From Heterodera schachtii (Eukaryota; Nematoda; Chromadorea; Rhabditida; Heteroderidae): 64,000 nucleotides of DNA. The first letter of the stretch is position 1. Each line of letters starts with the position of its first letter. Of this stretch, positions 33,326 to 44,541 are shown piece after piece. The stretch is taken from NCBI GenBank assembly GCA_023374025.1, contig SIJG01000104.1, positions 81,485 to 145,484 on the forward strand. The letters run 5' to 3'. The notes beneath the pieces are model-generated. The model had not been told where the DNA came from, ran no database searches, and saw only the letters and a program-made list of their open reading frames with translations. Made by a program: the position numbers and the translations under genes.

Positions 33326-36099
33326 TTTTAATAAGTAGAATATAATATTTATTGTTGAAATAATGTTTTCATTTGATCTGATTGTTTCTTATATTTAAAA
33401 AAAAAGTTTCATCTTTTTTAAATGCTTTTTAGCATAAATTTGGTTTTCGCGTTTCTTTAAAAAAGTTACTAAAAAAATTTAAGTTAAGGTTTAAATTTTG
33501 AAAAAAACTGTACTGTTTTTTTTTGACTAGACCTATTTTTATTCAGTTATAAATTCCAACAATTTGTCCATGAATTTGAGAATTTCGGATTTAAATTTCA
33601 AAATTCGAAGGGAAAGTTGTTTTAATAGATTTTTTAATTTTTCAAATTCAAATGTTTCAAAAAAGCTTTTGTGTCGCCTGAAAAATTGATTTTGTAAAAA
33701 GTACAAATATATTTTCAAAATTTTGAAATATATCATTTTCGGTATAGTTGTTATTAACAAATTTCTTTAATTAATGCAGTCTCACAATTAAAACATTAAT
33801 AAAATTACAAATATAGATGATAAAGAACTAAACTATTTCTTTATTTCTTGCAGCTGATTGCTAATCGCTTTTCTCTGTTCATTAAAATTCCTTTTATTAT
33901 TCTGATAGATTAATTTTGTTAAATTAATCGCACAAAATGCGAAGAAAATTTTTTTATCCTAACAAATGAGACTTTTAAAGTGATGCTTTAATTTTTAAAT
34001 GAATAAGCCAATATTATACAGGCAGAAATAATATAAAATATGGCGCTATATGGAAAGTGACAGATTTTGAAAAAATTTTCAACTTTTTTTAGTAAAATTT
34101 TTTTTTTGGAAAATATCCATCATAGGTCCCAGACTCAAAATCGCATAAAAACACTTTTATAGGTTTTCTTAGGTGCTGAAAACGCCTAAACCGTCAAAAA
34201 AACTGCGCGACAAAGCGTTTAAACCGGTTTTTGAACCGGTTTAAAACTCGAAAATTTACCTCAAAAATCAGCCAAAAATCAATTTTAAATAAAAATTTTG
34301 AACAAATTTGGTATCATTCGAAAGCTCTTTATGAGCTAAGTCTAAAAATCAGGGAATGAAGTCGAACCGACGCATGTTATGGGTCCTCAAAATCGTTAAA
34401 ACTATTTTTAAACCAGTAGTCAGAAAATGCGAAAAGAACGTCAAATATAAAAGATTAAATTTAGCTTATTGCGCTAAAAAACCGCCGCACACTCGACTAC
34501 GGCGGCCAGTAGGTGGGGCGAGACTACGGGCTACGGAAGAAGTCCGCGCGTGATCCGCAGGCGGTTGTCTGACTGGCGGGGGCCCTTCGGGCCCCCGCAG
34601 TCAACCGCCTGAGGCGCTCGTCAGACTTTTTCCTCCGCCCTCCGTCTCGCCCCACTACTTGCTCCGTCTTCGCATGCTCCCTTTTGCGAAATTTTGCTTT
34701 TAAATTGTTAGTTCCCGTTTATTATTTTTCGGTACTGAAGTGTCCTTTCTCACTGGGACTCAGTTGTCCCAGTGTTCAGATGGCATTGGTTCGACTTAAT
34801 TCCTTGATTTTTAGACTTAGCTCGTCAAGAGCTTTCGAATGATATCAAATTTGTGTGATTTAGACCGTTTTAAAAGGTCAGGTGCCTCCCTTTTCACTCA
34901 AATTTTCGAGTTTTAAACCGGTTCAAAAACCGGTTTAAACGCTTTGCCGCGCAGTTTTTTTGACGGTTTAGGCGTTTTCAGCACCTAAGAAAACCTATAA
35001 AAGTGTTTTATGCAATTTTGAATCTGGGACCTATGATGGATATTTACCTTTTTTTTTTTACATATAATGATGAATATTTATATAATGATGAATATTTAGT
35101 ATTAATAGCACAATTATGGTGAATAAAAAGTAGATTCACGTTTTTTATCAAAAAAATTTTTTACAAAACAAAAAGGTCCCCCCTAAGGTTTTTGATAAAA
35201 ATCAAAGTCGATCACTTATAACTAGCGCCAAATTTGCTTAACAAGCCCAAATAATTGTCAAATTCTTGATCAGCGACCTCTAAAACCCCCGGTACTTGGT
35301 TTCATGACTTTTTAAACAAAAAAAATTTGACCAAAAAAAGTTGAAAAAATTTTCAAAATCTGTCACTTTCCATATAGCGCCTAAAATATTCCTAATTCCA
35401 ATGTAATCTTTTTATTCCCATTTCTTTTAATTTAATTTTTGATTGATAATTTATAATTTATAATTTAAATTCATATTGTTTCAATTTTTTGTGCATATTT
35501 TCTTTTTGGGGTTTTTAAAGCCTAATGCCTACCTATTTAGTCGATTTTTATAGCTTAAAAATCATCCCTAATTATAAAATAAGTTTATCACTTTTTATTT
35601 TAATTCATATCATTGTTTAAATTTAAAATTTTTATAATAGAACTAAATTTTATTTCTTATCTTTACTCTATTTTATTTGAAATTCCATTTTTTGTAACCC
35701 ATCGGGTAAATAATAAATGTTTAATATTTTTTCTATTATCATTTAGACTATTAATTATCCATATTATTTTTTTTAGAATTATGAAGTTTTATCCTTCACC
35801 GCTAAAATTATTCAAATTTATGAGCTTAAAATTTTTGATCCTCGAAATTCGATTTTCGGTTTCTAAAAATTTTGGAGCCTGGGATGCCTTGTTATAAAAT
35901 GCAAAATTTGATGCACTTTTATTGGCTCTAACGAATGAATTTTAATCAGATGATTAAAGTTAAAAAGGAAGATTTACGAGAATTTAAAAAGAAAAATAGG
36001 TTTTTCTACCCGATCGGTCCCCGAGCCCCGATAATTGAGCTCCCCCCGACCCGTCCCCCGACATTTTGCCCCCCCCCGAAGGGTCGGGAAGCAACCCTA
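33179..36099 (+). mobile_element. hAT-like non-autonomous element
   Basis: The left end TAGGGTTGCAACCCCGAC and the right end GTCGGGAAGCAACCCTA are inverted, each followed inward by iterated CCCGACC/CCCCGA words. The flanking 8-mers ATTTACAC (33171-33178) and ATTTATAG (36100-36107) match at 6 of 8 positions and fit the hAT target pattern nTnnnnAn. No transposase gene is inside. A different element is nested in it at 34042-35381. Confidence 0.65.
34042..35381. mobile_element. nested foldback transposon with perfect 8-bp target duplication
   Basis: The ends GGCGCTATATGGAAAGTGAC and its reverse complement bound 1340 bp. The 8-mer TAAAATAT directly flanks both sides (34034-34041 and 35382-35389). 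Long inner arms also pair: 34110-34355 with about 34800-35045, including AAACCGGTTTTTGAACCGG-type sequence. The centre is GC-rich with a 10-bp hairpin GCGGGGGCCC, loop TTC (34576-34598). The right arm has an extra 280 bp (35047-35330). No coding capacity. An 8-bp duplication fits hAT, Merlin or P-type transposases; the family is not certain. Confidence 0.85.
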
Positions 36100-36107
36100 A
36101 TTTATAG

Positions 36108-38571
36108 CATGGAGAAGCCAGGAAAAAACATGCATTTTCATATTTTTTGCAGCTTTGATGATAAGTATTAATTTCAAATATAACCCAAAAGGGGAATTTT
36201 CCCTGTGAAGGGCAAATGTTTTATTTTATTGTTTCCTAATTGCAAAATATTTATTTTGTTTTTTTATTTATATTCTATTTATTTACTGTTTGTACTTTCA
36301 TAATCACTTGCTTGTGCTGTATTCGCATGCAAACGCAAAACTGATTAATTCACATATAACACATTTATCATTAAAGAAAACATTTTGATTTATAATTTTA
36401 CAATTTTTCTAATTTTTGAAATCTTTTTATGAATCAATTTTCATAAAGTTTATTTTTGTTTTATGCTAAAAACAATCAAAAGCCGCTTTAAATATGAGTG
36501 AATTATGGATGATTCAATTAATGTACTAGCTGTAAATTATTCAACCATTTGTTTTTGTAAATATTTATTTGTTTTCACAAGTTTTTTGCTTATTTTTTAA
36601 ATAGTTTTTAAATTTAATTGTCATCGCTGAATTATTAAGAGAATTTAAGTAATTTTAGTCCTCCGGTTTCATGTTGTGTGACGCTTCGACGTACATACGG
36701 TGGTTGTCATTATATTTATGTAAAATAATTTAATTTTGTTTCGAATAATATTGAAAAACAATTTAATTGCGATAATATTTTGAATATGCTTATGTATTTA
36801 ATCAGCAAATTATTTAGGCCGGAATCCCTAACAAAATATGGTTGTATTAATTGTTTATCATTTGTTTATTTATCTTTAAAAAATTTATTTTTTTATAAAA
36901 GTTTATGTATTAGAAGTTAGATTTTTTCTAAATAAATAAATGCCCTCTTTACTCCTTCAATTATTAAAACTAATTGGTTTTTATAAGTTATAAGTAGCAT
37001 TATGATTTTTTTCTCAATTTTAAATTTTTTTTTATTAAAACTAAAAATTAATTATATAATCTATTTAGTCTTTTTAATTGTTATTAAAATTTATGTTTAA
37101 AATGAAATTAATTTTTATTGTTTTATTCACATTGATTGATCATTAATTAAGATGGTTTTTTAATTTTCTCGCTTCTACACCAAATTTTAAGAAAATTAAG
37201 GTCCTGGACTCCCTGGATGGATGTCTTACAGCGCCTCCGGGCTACGGAGAGAAATTTGCAAATTTTTTTCCATTATTTCTTATCATATTTGGTAACACAA
37301 AAAAATAATTTTTTAAATATTTATTGAACAATCGTAAAGTTAATAAGAGAATTAATTTCACTTTTATTTTAACTTTTAATTATTTTAATTTAAATATTTT
37401 TTAGCGTTTTACTTTTTTAAACTCCGAAAGACCAACGATTTCAAAAACACACTATTAAAAATTATTCCTTAGCATTAAGGCATTAAATTTAATTTTATAA
37501 ATTTATTTTTTATGAATTCGCCTTTTTGTCTTTTTTAATTATTGAAAATTTGAAAAAGATTCTGAGACTGCGTCAATTACAGAAATTTATTAACAAGTAT
37601 AATATAAATGATATCTTGTTGAAATTTTTTTAATTAAAATTTTTTTATTTATTTAATTAAATTATTTTTTTATAAAATTTATTTTCCTTAAAGGTTTTTT
37701 TAATTTAATTTAATTATAAGAAATAAATTAATGACTTTGCCCAAGCTTAAGAAAATGAGCATTAAATCGTGCAATAAACAAATCGGAAGTGTTCTATTTA
37801 ATTGATATTAATGTATTTATTTGCTTTAAAAATGCATAAGAATTTAAATATTTCTAATGAGCAAAATTTTTTTGTTAAATTTTATTTTACATCAATTTAT
37901 GATTTTAATTTAATATATTTCCTTTAATAATCCATTATAATAATAAATTGTTTTTGACTTTTGAATGTCATATTTCATTATCTTGCTTAGCACATTCTCC
38001 TTATTTTAATATTTTGATTAAATGAATTAAATATTTAAATGAGTGTTTTTACTTCTTTTTTCATTTTCAATTATTTTTTTTTTGTAAAATCATATTATAT
38101 TTTCAGTGAGACGTACCGTAGTTTTCTTTCCGCATTATTTTCACATGTTATTAGTCCGGAAATCTTTTCTTTTACTGATTTCAAATGCATTTGCAGAATT
38201 TCACAGAATGTTTATTTAAATAATTTACTGCTGTACTATTTAATTAAATTAATTAATATTTTTTTCATTTTTTGAATAATAATTTTCGAGTATTATATTT
38301 TATTATTTTAGCAAAATACTATATATATTTCTTTTGACTTCTGTTGATTACATTTTAATTATCCAAATATTTTATGTTCAGATTTTTATGTAAAATTATT
38401 GCCATTTATTTTGTCCTGAATATCAATGTAAGCTTTTTCAAATTTACTTTTTTTCCTTTAAATTGTTAATTCCAGAACTTTTTTTCATTGTTTTGTTTTT
38501 TTTTTTTTGATAATTAAAAACTATGTATTTTGAATGTATATTTATTTTATTTTCTCCCTTACTGAATTTGA
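36108..38571. other. AT-rich gene-free DNA
   Basis: No convincing coding frame, RNA gene or transposon end. The frame at 38039-38275 is phenylalanine-rich low complexity and has no recognisable motif. Confidence 0.7.
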
Positions 38572-38920
38572 GTTCCTATGTTATAAAATTAGTTAAATTA
38601 TTAATAAAACAAAACTTAAATTTATTTGTGTTATAAATTTAATCAGTTTATTTTGTTAAAATTAGAATAATATTAATTTAATAACTAGTTTATCAAAATT
38701 GATTTATTAAAATTCACTGCGCATTTTAAATTTCTCCATAATTTTGGTTTGCTTTTTCATTAATCGCTGCATTTACACTAGGGTTGCAACCCCGACAAAC
38801 CCCGATCCCGACCCTTAACCCCGAATCGTGTTCGGGGTTAAATATAGACCCCTAAGAATGGCATTTTTGTGTGAAAAAAGCAAAATATATATATACAAAT
38901 TTTGAATTTTTTAAAACACC
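38572..38920 (+). repeat. about 350-bp direct repeat, copy 2
   Basis: A near-identical copy of 32971-33325, again with the TAGGGTTGCAACCCCGAC tip at 38779, but the hAT-like element is cut off after the tip. The flanks on both sides differ from copy 1. Confidence 0.85.
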
Positions 38921-38968
38921 TTGACAAGTTTTTATTAAATAAATAAATTTGCTTTGTATTTAAAACCT

Positions 38969-39038
38969 ACTTTTGTGGAGTAATGGTTAGTGCTTTAACA
39001 CTAGAAGTTTTGTATAGTTCGATACCGGTTTACGTTTT
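38969..39038 (+). ncRNA. tRNA-like sequence with pol III signals
   Basis: A-box-like TGGAGTAATGG (38976-38986), B-box-like AGTTCGATACC (39016-39026) at the same 40-nt offset as in the Polinton TIR units, and a TTTT run at 39035. The acceptor and T stems do not pair, so this is a tRNA-derived relic or SINE head and not a working tRNA. Confidence 0.4.
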
Positions 39039-39115
39039 CTTCTTAAATTTATTTTTTTATGATAGGATTTTTGAACAAAAACACTAATAAACATTGACCT
39101 TTCTCAAAATCGCAA

Positions 39116-39330
39116 AATTGGCTTTTTAATGATGAAAATCTGATAACAAATTACACTCAAAATTTTCAAAATTTCCCCGCGGCGTCTATCGACACCACCT
39201 GACCCCCATATTCCGCAAAAGTCTTTGAAAAAAGTGTGCCGCGAAAAATCATATTGAAAAATATAAGAGCTGCAAAAAAAAATTTTAAAATTAGAGTGCA
39301 ATTTGTTAACAGAATTTCACCAAAATTTTA
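39116..39330. repeat. foldback repeat
   Basis: The segment GAAAATCTGATAACAAATT at about 39133 is roughly mirrored by AATTTGTTAACAGAATTTC at about 39299. The GC-rich CGCGGCGTCTATCGACACC lies between and resembles 32395-32420. Confidence 0.5.
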
Positions 39331-39339
39331 ATTATTATA

Positions 39340-42300
39340 TTTTTACTCTATTGTTAAATTTCAATCTCATTTTCTTAAATTCTTCGAGCACTTTTTTAAC
39401 TCCGCTTACTTTACTTTTTTTTAAGTTAAACTAAATTGAAAATAAATTTTTCTTTTGCAAATGGCTTTCCTTCAATTGTACAGTTGGTTTTATCAATTAA
39501 AGTAAAAAAAATTTAATATCCTTTAGCCACAATTATTGTTAATGTTTTTATTTACTGTTGTAATTAATTCTTTTAATTTTTATATAATAATTTTATTTTC
39601 TATTTAATTATATTTCATTAAATTTTTATTCCTATTTTATATATACATAAATTTTTTAGCATTTATTTTCCATTATTCAAATGATCGGACAAGTTGTATA
39701 GTTACATATGCTTGATGAGAGAAGTGACAATTTCTTTATATTTCTATATATTTTTAATTGATCATTAAAATTTATTGAATATTATGTTACCTATTTTCAT
39801 AATTTTTTAAAATTTAAATTTTACTTTTGTTTTATTTTATCTTTAAAAGTTTGTTTAAATTGTTTTTTTCGTAAAAAATTTCCAATAATAACCCAATCAT
39901 TCATTGCATTAATAATTTGTTTATAAATTTCATTGTAATTGACAAATTATATAATTTATTGTTATTTTTTTATTTAAATAAAAAACTCTTAAGTTTTCTG
40001 TCTTCCGAAAAAAAATCTTTTCTTTCATTGATCCGTGAAATATTTTTCTCTCCATTTAAATTGGCTAAATTTTCATTAAATAAATATTTTCTTTCATAAA
40101 TATACAAATTATGAATTTTGTGTTGATTATTACAAATTTTTATTTATATTTTTTTTTCTTACTTTTCTTTTCCGTTATAATTTTTGAGTTAACATTCACT
40201 GAAATTTTGTTCTAATATTTATATATTTATTCTTCTTTTTTTATCATTCATATCAAAAATCCGATTTCTTTTCTGTTTTTTTCAAAGACTTCTTATAAAT
40301 TGACAATAATAATTATTTTATTTGCTTAACTATTATTATATAGGCTTTTTCATTAAAAGTTTAATAATATTGTTTGATTTAATTATTTAAAAAATTCTTT
40401 AAATTTTATTCCATGCGTATTTTCCTCAGAGATTTTTTTTGATTGTGCTGTGAGATGTTTTTGGAATTTATTTAAATATTTTAAGTAATGATTTGCTCTA
40501 TTTTGTAGCTTTTTTGAATTCCAATTTGTTGGTGAGAATAAAAAAATGTATAATTTTTCATTAATTTTTTGTTCCAAATAATTATTATAAATCATTCAAT
40601 TATCTTTCTTTTTATTTGTTTTTATCAATCCTACATAAAAAAAAATTACTAATTGTAGCTTAAATGATATTAGTGAAATGACATTGAGATAATTTTCTAT
40701 ATATGAATTATGCATAAAAGTATTTAATGATGTATAATTGAAAAATATTTATTTATTTATTATGAAATTGTGTTAAATATTTTTTTTGAGTTTAAATTAG
40801 CAGATTATTAAATTATTCGTCAGATTATTTTTAATGATACGGGTTTTCTGTATATTTCTCAAATTCTCTTATTATCAAAATTATTTTGTTATTTTTTGAA
40901 TATATTTTGTTTAAATAAAATAAAAAATAAATATAAAATTGTTAAATTTATTATATGTAATTATCATTATGAAGAAGAAATAATTATTTAGTGTGTAAAA
41001 GTATTATCAATTTTTAATTTTTTTTAAATTATGTACAGTAATTCCATTTTCTGGGAAAAAGTCTCTTTTCTTTCGACTCAAAAACGAGCTGAATTTGTTA
41101 GTAAAATTTATTTGGGCATTTACTTCAATTTCATAATTATTAAGATGAATTTTTCTTTATAATAAACAAAAACCGATAATTTGAAATATTTGAAATAAAA
41201 TAATGGAAAAAATAATCTTCTTTTTGCAGAAAAGAAACTCAGTAAAAATTATGGCCAAATATGTCAAACAAATTTTGCAAACTTTGGCAAACCCCATAAT
41301 GTTAAAGTTTTTAAGCATTAAATATTTAATATGCATATTATTTTTATTTTTATTAAATATTTATATTTCATTTGTTCTTTTCATTTTCAAAATTGGTCAT
41401 ATTTACTCATTATTTAAATAAAAAATAAATTACCTTTCTTTTACTTAAAAATATAGTAAATGCAAAAATAAATATTACAATTTTTTTAATATTATACGAA
41501 AGTAAAAAGTTATCGGAAATATAAATTATTTTGTAAACGTATATTTAATAATTGAATAACAATTTAACTGATTATCAAATCTTTTAAATTTAATTTTAAA
41601 TTTTTTTAATCGGTTTGTGTTTTTATTCATTTTGTTAATTAAGTTAATTGAAAAAATGTTTACATTTGAAATTTAAATAATTTCTTCAGTTTAAAAATTA
41701 AAGTTTTTCTAATTTCTCTTAATTTAAAATTCATTTTAAGTATTTTTAAAACCTTTAATATTTATTTTTCTCTTTTAGTTTTTAAATTTGTTTAAGTAAT
41801 TTCTTTATAAAATCATTTAGGTAAGCTTACTTTTTTAATCAATTTAATAGGATTATTTGTACATGCTACAAACATTCACATTTTCTATAGTATTTCTTTA
41901 AATTTTCTTGATCCAAAGCTGATCATTCGGATATGTACTTGGGCATGTTAATTAGTTTTAATTTTTTTTTGAATTATATTTGCTTTGCTTAATGAAAAAT
42001 TAAAAGTAAAAATAATTGTAAATAATTATTATCTTTTAACTCTTTTTCTTTTTTAATCTCATGATTCAATAGTTTTTCGTCATCAATAAATTCTTCTAGA
42101 TAATCTTATATGATTTTATTCATGTTTTAAATAATATTTAATAGGTTTTTCAACATTTCATGAGAATAAATTTTTTTTAGCATCTATTTCAATTTATTTT
42201 CTGTTTAGATGAAATTGTATTTTTTTAATTTATTTTAAATAGCTATAGAAAATATATTTATTAAGTGTTCTAATGTGCTGATTTTATTTCAATTTTCGGT

Positions 42301-43849
42301 ATTTTATTCATAAAATGTAATTTATTGTTTTTTGATTTATTTTAAAATTTTCAAGCAAATGCATATTTTAATTGATAAAATATAAGGTTTTAATGAATAT
42401 TATAGCATTTTGTAACTATTTTCTTTTTTAGTATATTTTAATTATTTTTTTCTTTTGATTAATTAACTATTTTTAACCAATTCTTGCATTGAATAAACTG
42501 ATACCAAAATTTAATTATCAATTTAATCCTTCTTTTTTTTAAATGCGTTGCTTGGATTTATATTTAGTTTATTTTTCATAATTTGGTTATTTTGGTTTTT
42601 TCTTAATCTAATTCTCATTTTATTATATACTAAGTAATTCTTCGTTCTAAGTTATCGAAAAGGTGCTTACATTAATTAATTTTCAATTTATATTCACAAT
42701 AATATTTCATTTGTTCATGATTTTTCAAGTTATCAATGGCTGCCGGAAGCATTCTTTTAATTTTAATTTTTTTTTTGAATTGTCATTATTCAAATGCTGA
42801 TTTTTTACAAAAGTAGACAGCCCAGAGGAGAGAAAATAATCAAATCACGCGGATGAACAATGATAAATATTTTCCCGAAATGAAATTAAATTTCATTTTC
42901 ACATCGGTGCGGGGTCTTTAACAGGACTCAGTTATGGTAATCCGTAATCCGTCATTACGGAAGTCAAAAACTCGTAATTTTCCATAATAAGTATTTAAAT
43001 TTTTTTAATTTTACAAAAAATCCAATCAAAAAATTGGTCAGAAGTAGTTATGATCAGAAGAAAAGCTTTTCATGTTTATGCGAAAATCCCAAAATATGAG
43101 ACGAAATCGGGAGAAAAATAACAAAAATTACATAATAAATTTCAATTTATTTTTAATTTATAAAATTTAACACTTCTGATTTAGCTTTTCTCATATTTTT
43201 TATTTTCGAATATAATAATATCAGTAATTTTTTTTATTTGAATTTATTCAGATGATTTAATATTTAATATTTGCATTTTGTTTTAATTATATTTTTCAGT
43301 TGAAATATTCATAGATAAAGTTTATTTAAAAATACATAATTACGATTTAAATACAAACCAAAAGAAACTATATTTTAAATTATTTAATTAATAATCGTAA
43401 TTTTTTAATTTAAATTTGTTCATATGATTTATTTTTTATTTTTCCATTTTACTTAATTCTTTTTTCCATAAGCCTTAAATTTATTTAAAATCAAATTGCA
43501 ATATTTATTTTGATTTTAATTAGCAAATAATTAAATAGATCATTGATCTTATTGTAATGCTAACTTTTTTTACAAATCTCATTATTTCTCTGATTATCGA
43601 ATTTATTTTTTAAGTTTTAAAATTTTCAAATAACATTTTTTAAGTATGAATTTTGTTTTCTGAGATTTCAAGAAAAATTCTAATTTTTTAAGATTTTAAT
43701 ATTTAAAAACAATTTTAAAATTTATACTATTTTTTAATTATTTATATTTATCTAAATTTCTATCAAATATTTTGTTTTTTAAGTTGATCATTTGAAATTT
43801 TTAACTTCGCCCATTATTATTTATTTTTTTATTATTAACATAAAAGTTC
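39340..43849. other. AT-rich gene-free DNA with one transposon tip
   Basis: No gene is recognisable. 41400-42120 is an old duplicate of 61240-62400. At 42926-42990 the text CAGTTATGGTAATCCGTAATC with iterated ATTACGG resembles the other transposon tips. A part near 43490-43560 is a diverged match to the 4.4-kb repeat. Confidence 0.6.
41400..42120 (+). repeat. diverged duplicate of 61240-62400
   Basis: Shared landmarks are TTTCTTTATAAAATCATTTA (41799 and 61635), ATTCACATTTTCTATAGTAT (41873 and 61707) and CATCAATAAATTCT (42080 and 62373), in the same order and orientation with many differences. Confidence 0.6.
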
Positions 43850-44359
43850 AACCAAAATTGACCTTTTTGTTAAAGTATAATTTTGGGTTTATCCGGGAAA
43901 TCCCCACCCTATTAATAAGCATAATTTTTTTTATCTAAACCTGGCTGTCAGATGTAATGATTTTTCATGATTTTTTGACAGAAAATTATTCATAACTTCG
44001 CATAAAATGAATTAAATTTTTAAGGTATTATTCGGTAGCCCTAAGTGTTTTCTATTATCCTGCAAATTTCAAAAATTCATTAAGATTTTTAAAAAGTTAT
44101 GAGCTGAGAAACTAAAAAAGCAACCTTAAACATAACGAAGGTTTTTGAAATTTTGCATTATAAAAAAAAACCATTAGAGCTATAAATGATATTAAAATTT
44201 TAAAATTGGTTGCTTTTGAGTAAATTTTAATCAAATTTTTTTTTAAATTTTCATTTTTGTTTGTTTTCAAATATTTTTAAGGTTTAAAAATGACAAGAAT
44301 TTCAAAAGCCAATTGGATTTTTTTTGTTAAATATTTATTAACAATTTAACATTATAAAT

Positions 44360-44541
44360 AGGTAGAATAGACGTTGAGTAAATCGACCACGCTGAGTTAG
44401 AATATGGCCTTAGATTTGATTTCTGAATTGTGTACAGCTCCAACTTCATTCACGGAGTTGGAGCAGTACAAGCTCAGGGTGAAAAGATAGGTCAGATTTA
44501 AGGTCATATTCTGATTCTACTGGTCTATTGTACAGAATACC
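44360..44541. repeat. conserved hairpin in the 4.4-kb unit
   Basis: TGTACAGCTCCAACT (44431) and its complement (ending 44470) form a 15-position stem with one A-A mismatch and a 10-nt loop. Outer arms (AGAATATGGCCTTA at about 44399, TAAGGTCATATTCT at about 44499) extend the pairing to about 180 nt. Copies of the core lie at 48841, 53251 and 57665. It may be a structured RNA or an old foldback transposon. Confidence 0.7.

Noticed and set aside
32971..38920. LTR retrotransposon, because two direct repeats are about 5.6 kb apart
   Set aside because: The repeats lack TG...CA ends, there is no target duplication, primer site or coding sequence between them, and they contain a transposon tip.
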